The translations under genes were made by a program, and so were the position numbers. Positions 14,107 to 23,643 of a stretch of 23,643 nucleotides of DNA are shown piece after piece (positions within the stretch are counted from its first letter, which is position 1; each line of letters begins with the position of its first letter). The notes under the pieces are model-generated. The model was not told the origin of the DNA. It was given only the letters and a program-made list of their open reading frames with translations, and did not search any database. The DNA is taken from NCBI GenBank assembly GCA_934567745.1, contig CAKTJM010000011.1:1-23643 (forward strand). The letters are read 5' to 3'. This DNA comes from an uncultured Eubacteriales bacterium (GTDB lineage Bacteria > Bacillota > Clostridia > Oscillospirales > Oscillospiraceae).

Positions 14107-15318
14107 ATGAGAAAGATCGAACTGCTCTCCCCCGCCGGGGACCGCGAACGGCTGGAGATGGCCGTGGCCTACGGCGCGGACGCCGTCTATCTGGCAGGGG
14201 ACGAATATGGGATGCGCTCCTTCGCGGGGAACTTCGCGGGGGACACGCTGGAGGACGCCGTGGCCTATGCCAAGGCCCGCGGCGTGGCCGTCCACGTCAC
14301 CTGCAACACCATGCCGCGCGGCGACGAGATCGCCCGTCTGCCCGTCTTCCTGGAACGGCTGGAGGCCGCAGGCGTGACCGCGGCCATCGTGGCCGACGTG
14401 GGGGTCCTGTCGCTGGTCAAGCGCTACGCCCCGTCGGTGCAGATCCACGTGAGCACCCAGGCGAGCGTCGTCAACGCCGTCTCCGCCCGCGCCTGGCACG
14501 ACCTCGGCGCCCAGCGGGTCATCCTCGCCAGGGAGCTGAGCCTGGACGAGATCGCGGACATCCGCGCGAAGACGCCCGCGGACCTGGAGCTGGAGACCTT
14601 CGTCCACGGGGCGATGTGCGTGAGCTACTCCGGCCGCTGCCTGCTGTCGAACTACATGACCGGCCGCGACGCCAACCGCGGGGCCTGCGCCCAGCCGTGC
14701 CGCTATCGCTACGCCCTCGTGGAGGAGAAGCGGCCGGGGGAGTACTTCCCCATCGAGGAGGACGGGCGCGGGACCTACATCATGAACGCCCGCGACATGT
14801 GCATGATCGACCACCTGCCGGACCTGATCGCGGCGGGGGTGGACTCGCTCAAGATCGAGGGCCGCGCCAAATCGGCCTATTACGCCGCCATCGTCACCGG
14901 GGCCTATCGCCAGTGTCTCGACGCCGCCCTCGCCGGACGGCCGCTCGACCCGGTCTGGCGCGACGAGGTCGAGAAGGTCAGCCATCGGCACTACTCCACC
15001 GGCTTCTTCTACGGCCCGCCGGGCCAGTTCACCGAGGACGCGCGGTACATCCGCGACTGGCAGATCCTCGCGGTGATCGAGTCCTGCGACGAGACCGGCC
15101 TGGCCTGGGCCTCCCTGCGCAACAAGTTCTGCGCGGGGGACGCGGTCGAGCTGGTCGGGCCGGGCGTGCGCCCGGTCGCCTTCGACGCGCCGGTCATGGC
15201 CGACGAGGCCGGGGACCCGCTCCACGAGCCGCGGCACCCGCAGATGCGGTTCCGGATCCGGCTCCCGCAGCCGGTCCCGCCGCACAGCATCCTGCGCGCC
15301 TGCCGGGCGAGCTCGTGA
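14107..15318 (+). CDS. Peptidase U32 family protein, probable tRNA hydroxylation (TrhP-like) factor
   Basis: 403 aa. The TIM-barrel start IELLSPAGDRERLEMAVAYGADAVYLAG is typical of U32 proteins. The family signature ETFVHGAMCVSYSGRCLLSNY includes Cys171 and Cys178, and GACAQPC supplies Cys194 and Cys198; together these are the usual four cysteines of this region. SLKIEGRAKSAYYAAIVTGAYR follows. Members such as E. coli TrhP and B. subtilis TrhP1/TrhP2 make 5-hydroxyuridine at tRNA U34; others act in 23S rRNA hydroxylation. Neighbourhood with mltG and alaS also occurs around yrrN-yrrO in Bacillus, which favours a TrhP role (inference). Last gene of the operon from 10786; five bases after mltG. 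Confidence 0.88.
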   Translation: MRKIELLSPAGDRERLEMAVAYGADAVYLAGDEYGMRSFAGNFAGDTLEDAVAYAKARGVAVHVTCNTMPRGDEIARLPVFLERLEAAGVTAAIVADVGVLSLVKRYAPSVQIHVSTQASVVNAVSARAWHDLGAQRVILARELSLDEIADIRAKTPADLELETFVHGAMCVSYSGRCLLSNYMTGRDANRGACAQPCRYRYALVEEKRPGEYFPIEEDGRGTYIMNARDMCMIDHLPDLIAAGVDSLKIEGRAKSAYYAAIVTGAYRQCLDAALAGRPLDPVWRDEVEKVSHRHYSTGFFYGPPGQFTEDARYIRDWQILAVIESCDETGLAWASLRNKFCAGDAVELVGPGVRPVAFDAPVMADEAGDPLHEPRHPQMRFRIRLPQPVPPHSILRACRASS

Positions 15319-15323
15319 GGAGA

Positions 15324-15344
15324 TCCGCCCAAAAAGCGGGCGGA
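15324..15344 (+). other. Stem-loop after the U32 gene
   Basis: TCCGCCC (15324-15330), loop AAAAAGC, GGGCGGA (15338-15344). It is 6 bases after the operon's last stop, so it may protect or end the transcript, but no T-tract follows, so an intrinsic terminator is not shown. Confidence 0.4.
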
Positions 15345-15375
15345 CCGACGGGGACAGGATCGTGGGATCGCCGTC

Positions 15376-15403
15376 TTGACAACGCCGCATTTTGTGATAT
15401 GAT
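15376..15403 (+). promoter_or_regulatory. Sigma-A promoter of alaS
   Basis: Consensus TTGACA at 15376-15381, 16-bp spacer, TATGAT at 15398-15403. Transcription would start near 15410, just before the T-box leader. Confidence 0.85.
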
Positions 15404-15424
15404 GAATCTATCATAAAGCCACAT

Positions 15425-15661
15425 GGCGATGAGGGAACGAGTGGAGCATCTCGTCGAGTTCAGAGAGAGGGGCAGCTTGGTGGAAGCCCCTTGCCGACCC
15501 GCTCCACAGCCACTTCCGAGCCGCCCGGGACGACCGGGCCGATCCATCCCCGTTACCGGATGACTTGAGATGCCGGGACGATGTCCCAGGCAGATCAGGG
15601 TGGTACCGTGAAGCAAGTGCTCCGCCCCTGACGTATGTGCAGGTGCGGAGCTTATTTTTTT
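15425..15661 (+). promoter_or_regulatory. Alanine T-box riboswitch with terminator, controlling alaS
   Basis: A tRNA-sensing leader. Stem I is closed by GTGGAGC (15441-15447) with GCTCCAC (15501-15507), with a GGGGC/GCCCC distal stem between. The putative specifier is GCC at 15493-15495 (alanine), in TTGCCGACC. The conserved T-box AGGGTGGTACCG is at 15597-15608. The terminator is GCTCCGC (15619-15625) with GCGGAGC (15645-15651) followed by TT-A-TTTTTTT. AGGG of the T-box can pair with CCCT at 15626-15629 to build the antiterminator. Uncharged tRNA-Ala should let transcription into alaS proceed. Confidence 0.95.
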
Positions 15662-15674
15662 GGAGGTGTGATCC

Positions 15675-18326
<2,652 letters not shown>

Positions 18327-18339
18327 GGGGGTCCGCACG

Positions 18340-18669
18340 ATGCTGATCGACTTCTCCGCGCTCCCTGAGACCGTCGTCCCGCACATGCGCGGCGGCGAGG
18401 GCGAGGTCTACGCGCGGATGTACACCGACGACAAGGGCAAGATCATGCGGGGGCGTCTCCCCGCCGGGGCCACGATCGGGCTGCACGTCCACGAGACGAG
18501 CAGCGAGGTCATCTACATCCTCTCCGGCACCGGCCGGGTCCTGTGCGACGGGATCGACGAGCCGCTGGCCCCCGGCTCCTGCCATTACTGCCCGAAGGGG
18601 CACACGCACAGTCTCATCAACGACAGCGAGGGGGACCTGGTCTTCCTCGCCGTCGTCCCGGAACAGTGA
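18340..18669 (+). CDS. Cupin-domain protein
   Basis: 109-aa single cupin fold protein. Metal-ligand pattern of motif 1: His49, His51 and Glu56 in LHVHETSSEVIYILSGTG; motif 2 gives His88/His90 in PKGHTHSLIN. All strands of a small beta-barrel are present (VYARMY, MRGRLPAG, VLCDG, LVFLAVVP). It has no fused domain, so the substrate is unknown; small cupins serve as isomerases, dioxygenases or sugar-binding proteins. The start ATG at 18340 is 13 bases after alaS, with GAGGGGG in front, so it is likely on the alaS transcript and may follow alanine-tRNA control. Confidence 0.9.
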   Translation: MLIDFSALPETVVPHMRGGEGEVYARMYTDDKGKIMRGRLPAGATIGLHVHETSSEVIYILSGTGRVLCDGIDEPLAPGSCHYCPKGHTHSLINDSEGDLVFLAVVPEQ

Positions 18670-18673
18670 GGAC

Positions 18674-18691
18674 GCGGGGCGCTTGCCCCGC
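18674..18691 (+). other. Intercistronic GC stem-loop between the cupin and HIT genes
   Basis: GCGGGGC (18674-18680), GCTT loop, GCCCCGC (18685-18691): a perfect 7-bp stem right after the cupin stop. No T-tract, so more likely a message-stability element than a terminator. The HIT ribosome site AAAGGA follows. Confidence 0.5.
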
Positions 18692-18710
18692 ATCAGAAAG
18701 GAACGAGCAC

Positions 18711-19049
18711 ATGAGCGATTGTCTGTTTTGTAAGATCGCGGCGGGCGAGATCCCGTCGAACAAGGTCTATGAGGACGAGCAGGTCTATGCGTTCTACGAC
18801 ATCGACCCGCAGGCCCCGACGCATTTCCTGGTGATCCCGAAGGAGCACATCGCCTCCTGCGGCGCGGTCACGGCGGAGAACTCCGCCGTGGTGGCCCACT
18901 GCTTCGAGGTGATCGGCAAGGTGACGAAGGAGCTGGGCCTGACCGACTTCCGCGTGGTGTCCAACTGCGGCGAGCAGGCCGGTCAGAGCGTCTTCCACCT
19001 GCACTTCCACGTCCTGGGCGGCCGGGACATGACCTGGCCTCCGGGCTGA
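18711..19049 (+). CDS. HIT-family (HinT-like) nucleotide phosphoramidase/hydrolase
   Basis: 112-aa histidine-triad protein, a purine nucleotide-binding hydrolase such as HinT acting on AMP-linked amines; HinT proteins also hydrolyse aminoacyl-adenylates made by tRNA synthetases, which gives some sense to its place behind alaS (inference). Cys4 and Cys7 (CLFCKI) with histidines later form the zinc site seen in many members. The triad is His96-x-His98-x-His100 in QSVFHLHFHVLGGR. ATG 18711 is supported by AAAGGA 8 bases upstream; an in-frame open stretch further upstream is antisense to codon use in the cupin gene and is ignored. C terminus is normal. Confidence 0.94.
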   Translation: MSDCLFCKIAAGEIPSNKVYEDEQVYAFYDIDPQAPTHFLVIPKEHIASCGAVTAENSAVVAHCFEVIGKVTKELGLTDFRVVSNCGEQAGQSVFHLHFHVLGGRDMTWPPG

Positions 19050-19118
19050 TCCGCCGCACCGTACGAGCTGACCGCCCCCTGAGAGGGAACGTGTAGATCT
19101 GTAAAGAGGTGTTGTGAT

Positions 19119-19172
19119 ATGGTCCCCCAGCGTACCGTAGACCCGACCCATGACCCGGCCCGACAGCGATGA
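19119..19172 (+). CDS. 17-codon upstream reading frame overlapping the comEC start
   Basis: Reads MVPQRTVDPTHDPARQR then TGA. AAGAGGTG ends 7 bases before its ATG, a good ribosome site. Its stop TGA (19170-19172) shares bases with the comEC ATG (19169-19171) as ATGA. comEC itself has no ribosome site in the 20 bases ahead of its ATG, so translation is probably delivered through this frame. The peptide has no signal, helix or codon run that suggests a function; coupling is the likely job. Not tested for conservation. Confidence 0.55.
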   Translation: MVPQRTVDPTHDPARQR

Positions 19173-21442
19173 CGCTCATCCTGTTCACGGCCGGCTTCGC
19201 CGGGGCGGCGGCGCTGGGGGCCTATCTGTCCTGGAGCGCGGCGGCGGCGGTCCCGCTGGGGCTGGCCGCCGCGGCCGTCTGGCTCGTGCTCTTCCTGCGG
19301 CGGCGCGGAGAGCGGCCCCGGTGGGTCGCGCTCGGCGTCGGGCTGGCGCTGCTGTGGCTGACCGCCTACGGCGCGCTCTTCCAGGGCCCGGTCGCCCTGC
19401 TGGACGGCCGGACCGGCCAGGTGCAGGCGGAGGTCAGCGGCTGGCCGTATGCGACCGACTACGGCGCGAGCATCCCCGTCCGCATCGGCGCACCGGGCGG
19501 CCGGACGGTCAAGGGCCTGCTGTACGGCGGCTATGATTGCCTGGACCTGCGCCCCGGCGACCGGCTCGTCTGCCGCGCCAAGTGCACCTCCGCCCGCACC
19601 GTGCGGGGGGAGGACAGCCTGCTGTACGTCTCCCGCGGCATCCAGCTGCGCGGGACGATCAAGGACAAAAACGGCGTGTTCCATGCCGCCGCCGACGGCG
19701 TGGCGCTGCGCTACGTGCCCGCCTATCTGGCGCAGGCGATCCGCGACGAGATCGACCGGCTCTATCCCGAGCGCGCGGCGGGCTTCCTCCACGCGCTCCT
19801 CACCGGCGACCGCAACGGTCTGGACGAGGGGGACCGGCACGTCTTCAACCGGACCGGATTGGGCCACGTGGTGGTCATCTCCGGCCTGCACGTGACCTTC
19901 CTCCTGGGCGTCCTGCTCTTCCTCCTGCGGCGGCGGGGCATGGGGACCTTCGTGGTCGTCACGGTGACGTTGGTCCTCTTCTGCCTGATGACCGGCAGCG
20001 CGCCGGGCACAGTCCGGGCGGTGGTGCTGTGCGCCATCGCCCTCCTCGGCGACTGCATCGGGCGGGAGAGCCACCCGCCCACCAGCCTGTGCGCGGGCCT
20101 GATGGTCCTGCTGCTCGCCGACCCCTTCGCCATCGCCAACGCGGGGCTGCAATTCTCCTTCCTCTCCACCCTCGGCATCCTCCTCTTCGGGCGGCGGTGG
20201 AGCGAGGGCTGGCTGGGCCGCCTGCCCCGCCGCTGGCGGCGCTTCGCGCGGCCCGTCCTCGGCGTCGTGGCGATCAGCCTGGGCGCGATGCTCTTCACCG
20301 TGCCGCTGTCGGCCCTGTACTTCGGCCGCTGCTCGCTCGTCGCCCCGCTGGCGAACCTCCTCGTGGGGTGGACCGTCTCCCTCGCCTTCCTGGGCGGGCT
20401 GGCATCGGTCCTGCTCGGGGCGGTGTGGCTCCCGCTGGGCCAGGCGGCCGCGGCGCTGGTCCAGTGGCCGATCGACATCTTCTACGCGGGCGCGCACGCC
20501 CTGGCCCGCTGGCCCCTGGCCGCCATCACGACCGACGCGCCGTGGTATGCCGGGTGGCTCGTCGCGGCCTATGCGGCGCTGATCGTCTGTCTGCTCCTGC
20601 CCCGACAGGCCCGGTGGCGGGGACGGATCCGCGCCCTGTGCGGGGGCGGCGCGGCGGTCGGCCTGGCGCTGGCGGTCGTGTGCACCTTCGCCTCCGTGCG
20701 GACCGCGCCGCTGACCTTCGCGGCCATCGACGTGGCGCAGGGGCAGAGCCTGGCGGTCTGGTCCGGGGGAAAGTGCGCCCTCATCGACTGCGGCGGGAGC
20801 ATCGACCCGGGCGACGAGGCGGCGACCTATCTCCAGGCGCGCGGCCGGACGAGCCTGGACCTGCTGGTCCTGACGCACTTCCACCGGGACCACGCCGGGG
20901 GCGTGCCGGAGCTGATGGAGCGCATCCGGGTGGAGAAGCTGATCGTGCCGGAGACGGACCTCGACGATCCGCTCCGGGCGGAGATCCTGGCCCTGGCGGA
21001 GGAGAAGGGGATCGCGGTCGAGACGGTGACCGAAACGGCGGTCCGGCCGCTCGGCCGGGGGACCCTGACCCTCGTGCCGCCGCTCCCGGCGGAGACGGCC
21101 AGCCAGAACGAGCGCTGTCTGGCGATCCTGGTCAGCTGCGGCGCGTGGGACGCGCTCGTGACAGGCGACATGCCCCGCAAGGATGAGCGTGCGCTCCTTG
21201 AGAGGGTGGACCTGCCGGACCTTGAGCTGCTGGTGGTGGGCCACCACGGCTCGAAATACTCCACGGACCCGAAGCTGCTGGACGCGCTGCGTCCGGAGGA
21301 GGCGATCGTCTCCGTGGGCTACAACAACTACGGCCACCCGACCCCGGAGACCCTGGGGCGGCTGGCCGAACGGGGGATCGACGTCTACCGCACCGACGAG
21401 CTGGGCACGGTGACGATCGCCACCGATGGGAGGGGCGACTGA
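19169..21442 (+). CDS. comEC: ComEC/Rec2 DNA-uptake channel protein with metallo-beta-lactamase domain
   Basis: 757-aa membrane protein that carries single-stranded DNA across the cytoplasmic membrane during competence. N-terminal helices (~1-70), an OB-like exterior region (DUF4131 type, ~75-165), the multi-helix Competence domain (~225-505, with HVVVISGLHVTFLLG and GLQFSFLSTLGILLFG), then a C-terminal metallo-beta-lactamase domain with His570, His572, Asp574, His575 in LTHFHRDHAGG, VTGDM, and GHHGSKYST (His692-His693). The usual DVGQGD motif reads DVAQGQS here. The start has no ribosome site of its own but overlaps the upstream 17-codon frame. holA starts 1 base after its stop. No other competence genes are in the window. 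Confidence 0.93.
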   Translation: MTLILFTAGFAGAAALGAYLSWSAAAAVPLGLAAAAVWLVLFLRRRGERPRWVALGVGLALLWLTAYGALFQGPVALLDGRTGQVQAEVSGWPYATDYGASIPVRIGAPGGRTVKGLLYGGYDCLDLRPGDRLVCRAKCTSARTVRGEDSLLYVSRGIQLRGTIKDKNGVFHAAADGVALRYVPAYLAQAIRDEIDRLYPERAAGFLHALLTGDRNGLDEGDRHVFNRTGLGHVVVISGLHVTFLLGVLLFLLRRRGMGTFVVVTVTLVLFCLMTGSAPGTVRAVVLCAIALLGDCIGRESHPPTSLCAGLMVLLLADPFAIANAGLQFSFLSTLGILLFGRRWSEGWLGRLPRRWRRFARPVLGVVAISLGAMLFTVPLSALYFGRCSLVAPLANLLVGWTVSLAFLGGLASVLLGAVWLPLGQAAAALVQWPIDIFYAGAHALARWPLAAITTDAPWYAGWLVAAYAALIVCLLLPRQARWRGRIRALCGGGAAVGLALAVVCTFASVRTAPLTFAAIDVAQGQSLAVWSGGKCALIDCGGSIDPGDEAATYLQARGRTSLDLLVLTHFHRDHAGGVPELMERIRVEKLIVPETDLDDPLRAEILALAEEKGIAVETVTETAVRPLGRGTLTLVPPLPAETASQNERCLAILVSCGAWDALVTGDMPRKDERALLERVDLPDLELLVVGHHGSKYSTDPKLLDALRPEEAIVSVGYNNYGHPTPETLGRLAERGIDVYRTDELGTVTIATDGRGD

Positions 21443-21443
21443 C

Positions 21444-22508
21444 ATGGCGGCGACGCGAAAGAAGAAGCAGGACGACACGGCGGCCTACCGCCAGTTCCGC
21501 AAGGAGCTGGCGGACGGGGCGCTGCGTCCTCTGTACGTGTTCCACGGGGAGGAGGCCTATCTCCGGGCGCACTATCTCGAACAGATGCGCGCGAAGCTGA
21601 TCCCCGAGGGGCTGGAGAGCTTCAACGAGCACCGGTTCGCGGGCAAGGACCTGACGGTCCGCGCCCTGGCGGAGGCGGTGGACGCGCTGCCGATGATGAG
21701 CGAGCGGACGCTGCTGGTGGTGCAGGACTACGACCTGTTCAAGGCCCCGGAGGCCGAGCGGACGCTCATGACGGAGCTGCTGTCGGACCTGCCGGACTAC
21801 TGCTGCCTCGTCTTCGTCTACGACACGATCGAGTACAAGAGCGACGCGCGGATGAAGAAGCTGACGGCGGCCATCGCGGCCCACGGGCTGGTGGTCCCGT
21901 TCCGGCGGCAGGAGCAGGGCGACCTGATCGACTGGATCCGGCGGCGGTTCCGCGCGCTTGGGCACAGCATCGACACGGCGGACGCGGAGTACCTCATCTT
22001 CCTGTGCGGGGACCTGATGACGGGCCTGGCGTCCGAGATCGGCAAGATCGGGACCTATGCGCAGGCCGAGCGGGTGACGCGGCAGGACATCGACGCCGTG
22101 GCGATCCCCATCACGGACGCGGTGGTCTTCCAGATGACGGAGGCCCTGACGCAGCAGCGGTACGACCGCGCCTTCGCGGTCTACGGCGACCTGCTGCGCC
22201 TGCGGCAGGAGCCGATCATGATCCTGGCGGTCCTGGGCAAGCACCTGCGCCAGCTCTACACGGCGCGCCTGGCGCTGGAGCTGCGGCGGGACAGCCGCTG
22301 GCTCATGGAGCTGTGGGGGATGCGCTCGGCCTATCCGGCGGAGAAGCTGATGCAGGCGGCGCGGGCCCACGGGCTGAGCTGGTGCAAGCGGGCGATGCGC
22401 CGGTGCGCGGAGACGGACCTGGCGATGAAGTCCGTGGCCGGGTCGGACGCGGGGACGCTGCTGACGGGCCTGCTGCTGGAGCTGGCCGCGGAGGGCGTGT
22501 CATGCTGA
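21444..22508 (+). CDS. holA: DNA polymerase III, delta subunit
   Basis: 354-aa clamp-loader subunit that opens the beta sliding clamp. Typical features are PLYVFHGEEAYLRAHYLEQM near the N terminus, the helix TVRALAEAVDALPMMSERTLLVVQDYD, LVFVYDTIEYKSDARMKKL, and a C-terminal collar domain (KLMQAARAHGLSWCKRAMRRCAETDLAMKS). The ATG at 21444 is preferred to the ATG at 21426, since GGAGGGG overlaps the latter and lies 10 bases before the former. It follows comEC at once, an arrangement found in many Firmicutes, and overlaps the rnmV start by 7 bases. Confidence 0.93.
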   Translation: MAATRKKKQDDTAAYRQFRKELADGALRPLYVFHGEEAYLRAHYLEQMRAKLIPEGLESFNEHRFAGKDLTVRALAEAVDALPMMSERTLLVVQDYDLFKAPEAERTLMTELLSDLPDYCCLVFVYDTIEYKSDARMKKLTAAIAAHGLVVPFRRQEQGDLIDWIRRRFRALGHSIDTADAEYLIFLCGDLMTGLASEIGKIGTYAQAERVTRQDIDAVAIPITDAVVFQMTEALTQQRYDRAFAVYGDLLRLRQEPIMILAVLGKHLRQLYTARLALELRRDSRWLMELWGMRSAYPAEKLMQAARAHGLSWCKRAMRRCAETDLAMKSVAGSDAGTLLTGLLLELAAEGVSC

Positions 22509-23095
22509 GGATCCGGGAGGCGATCGTGGTCGAGGGCCGCTACGACAAGAACACCCTGGCCCAGGTGGTGGACACGGTGATCCTGGAGACGTCCGGCTTC
22601 GGCATCTTCAAGGACCGCGAGCAGCTCGCGCTCCTGCGCCGCGTGGCGGAGAAGCGCGGCCTGATCGTCCTGACGGACAGCGACGGCGCGGGCTTCGTGA
22701 TCCGCAACCATCTCAAGAGCGCGCTGCCGCCGGAGCAGGTCAAGCACGCCTACGTCCCGGACCGCTACGGCAAGGAGCGGCGCAAGCGCCGCCCCGGCCG
22801 CGAGGGGAAGCTGGGCGTCGAGGGGATGGACCGCGCCGTGCTGGAGGCCGCGCTCCTGCGGGCGGGCGCGACGGTGCTGGACGGTCCGGCCGACGCGGAC
22901 GGCGATCGCGCGCCGCTGACGAAGGCGGACCTCTACGCCTGCGGGCTCTCCGGCGGGCCGGGGAGCCGGGAGAAGCGGGCGCGGCTGCTGCGGACGCTGG
23001 GCCTGCCGGAGCATCTCGCGCCGAATGCGATGCTGCCGGTGCTCTCCGCCCTGTACGACCGGGAGGAGCTGCTGCGGGCGATGCAGGAGCTGTGA
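22502..23095 (+). CDS. rnmV: Ribonuclease M5
   Basis: 197-aa TOPRIM nuclease that cuts 5S rRNA precursor to its mature ends, with L18 as helper in Bacillus. TOPRIM residues are Glu11 in VVEGRYDK and Asp59/Asp61 in TDSDGAGFVIRN. The C-terminal part includes KRRPGREGKLGVEGM, then LTKADLYACGLSGGPGSREKRARLL, both typical of the family. The start ATG at 22502 lies inside the end of holA (7-base overlap, different frame). In Bacillus rnmV is beside ksgA; here it closes the comEC-holA cluster. Confidence 0.93.
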   Translation: MLRIREAIVVEGRYDKNTLAQVVDTVILETSGFGIFKDREQLALLRRVAEKRGLIVLTDSDGAGFVIRNHLKSALPPEQVKHAYVPDRYGKERRKRRPGREGKLGVEGMDRAVLEAALLRAGATVLDGPADADGDRAPLTKADLYACGLSGGPGSREKRARLLRTLGLPEHLAPNAMLPVLSALYDREELLRAMQEL

Positions 23096-23113
23096 CCGGA
23101 CGGGAGAAAAGGG

Positions 23114-23142
23114 TTTACAAACGCACGCCTGTAGTGTAGAAT
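23114..23142 (+). promoter_or_regulatory. Sigma-A promoter of the rubrerythrin gene
   Basis: TTTACA at 23114-23119, 17-bp spacer, TAGAAT at 23137-23142. Start near 23149; the leader of about 88 bases contains a GCAGA-AGA-TCTGC stem-loop (23183-23195). Confidence 0.8.
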
Positions 23143-23236
23143 ACGAGACAGAGAGAGACCACGGTCCTCCTCTGTTCGTGATGCAGAAGATCTGCGCCTC
23201 GGTAGAGAGGGGCGCGACAATAGGAGGTAAAGAACG

Positions 23237-23643
23237 ATGAAGTATGTTTGCAGCGTTTGCGGTTATGTCCACGAAGGCGACACTCCTCCTGTGGAATGTC
23301 CCCAGTGCCATGCGCCGGCCAGCAAGTTCGTGGCGCAGAGCGGCGACAAGTCCTGGGCTGCTGAGCACGTGGTCGGCGTGGCCGCCGGTGCGCCCGAGGA
23401 CATCCTGAACGACCTGCGCGCCAACTTCAACGGCGAGTGCACCGAGGTCGGCATGTACCTGGCCATGGCCCGCGTGGCCCATCGCGAGGGCTATCCCGAG
23501 ATCGGCCTGTACTGGGAGAAGGCCGCGTATGAGGAGGCCGAGCACGCCGCGAAGTTCGCCGAGCTGCTGGGCGAGGTCGTGACGCCGTCCACCAAGAAGA
23601 ACCTGGAGATGCGCGTCGAGGCCGAGCACGGCGCGACCGCCGG
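23237..23643 (+). CDS. Reverse rubrerythrin (N-terminal rubredoxin domain), 3'-truncated by the window edge
   Basis: Non-haem iron peroxidase that reduces hydrogen peroxide and possibly oxygen in anaerobes. 135 codons are visible; the frame is open at the window end. The N terminus is a short rubredoxin-like domain: Cys5, Cys8 (CSVCGYVHEGD) and Cys21, Cys24 (CPQCHAP). Next is the four-helix diiron domain starting at ~50, with the first Glu-x-x-x-x-Tyr type helix (GECTEVGMYLAMARVA) and the second ligand helix EKAAYEEAEHAAKFAELLGE (ExxH). The domain order (rubredoxin first) is that of clostridial reverse rubrerythrins, rather than classical rubrerythrin. TAGGAGGTAA gives a strong ribosome site 6 bases before the ATG. 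Its own promoter is at 23114-23142. Confidence 0.92.
   Translation, partial: MKYVCSVCGYVHEGDTPPVECPQCHAPASKFVAQSGDKSWAAEHVVGVAAGAPEDILNDLRANFNGECTEVGMYLAMARVAHREGYPEIGLYWEKAAYEEAEHAAKFAELLGEVVTPSTKKNLEMRVEAEHGATA

Noticed and set aside
15324..15344. Intrinsic terminator after the U32 gene
   Set aside because: A 7-bp stem is present but there is no T-run on either side, so only a stem-loop is claimed.
18983..21478. An 831-codon minus-strand open frame opposite comEC, and a similar 774-codon one at 1768-4092
   Set aside because: Both are antisense shadows in GC-rich coding DNA, with proteins dominated by Arg/Pro/Gln/Asp and no recognisable motif.

Overview
The window is a GC-rich (roughly two-thirds G+C by eye), densely packed chromosomal segment. 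It most likely comes from an anaerobic, low-oxygen Firmicute of the Clostridia (Oscillospirales/Ruminococcaceae-like). The pointers are strong AGGAGG ribosome sites, sigma-A promoters with 17-bp spacers, a T-box leader on alaS, RNase M5, a secreted S-layer-homology (SLH) protein, and a rubrerythrin with its rubredoxin domain at the N terminus. Nothing looks like a phage, an IS element, an rRNA/tRNA gene or a CRISPR array. Most genes are conserved housekeeping genes.

Layout. (1) 1-2337: the 3' part of mtaB, then thyA and folA, a tRNA-modification gene leading into the thymidylate/dihydrofolate pair. (2) 2431-4245: a secreted SLH / papain-like peptidase closed by an 18-bp-stem bidirectional terminator. 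(3) 4349-6951: an 80-aa membrane protein on the minus strand, divergent from a LuxR-type regulator, then a 96-aa protein of unknown function with its own promoter and a two-hairpin leader, then a secreted SH3/NlpC-P60 hydrolase. (4) 7088-8313: a secreted protein of unknown family followed by a two-helix membrane protein, with less GC-extreme codon use than the surroundings. This is the best candidate for an undescribed system. (5) 8470-10631: a 90-aa charged helical protein (minus), dus (plus) and an arylamine N-acetyltransferase (minus); the last two overlap tail to tail by 11 bp. (6) 10786-15318: one apparent operon from a TATAAT promoter: WecG/TagA-type glycosyltransferase, tmk, 5-formyl-THF cyclo-ligase, mltG and a U32 family protein. 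(7) 15376-19049: promoter, alanine T-box, alaS, a cupin and a HIT protein. (8) 19119-23095: a 17-codon upstream reading frame whose stop overlaps the comEC start, then comEC, holA and rnmV, tightly packed. (9) 23114-end: promoter and 5' part of a reverse rubrerythrin.

Two clusters join one-carbon and thymidine nucleotide metabolism: thyA-folA make dTMP and recycle dihydrofolate, while tmk and the cyclo-ligase handle dTMP phosphorylation and folate salvage. The cell-envelope theme is also strong (SLH peptidase, NlpC/P60 hydrolase, TagA-type transferase, MltG). All calls come from reading the sequence; no database search was run.
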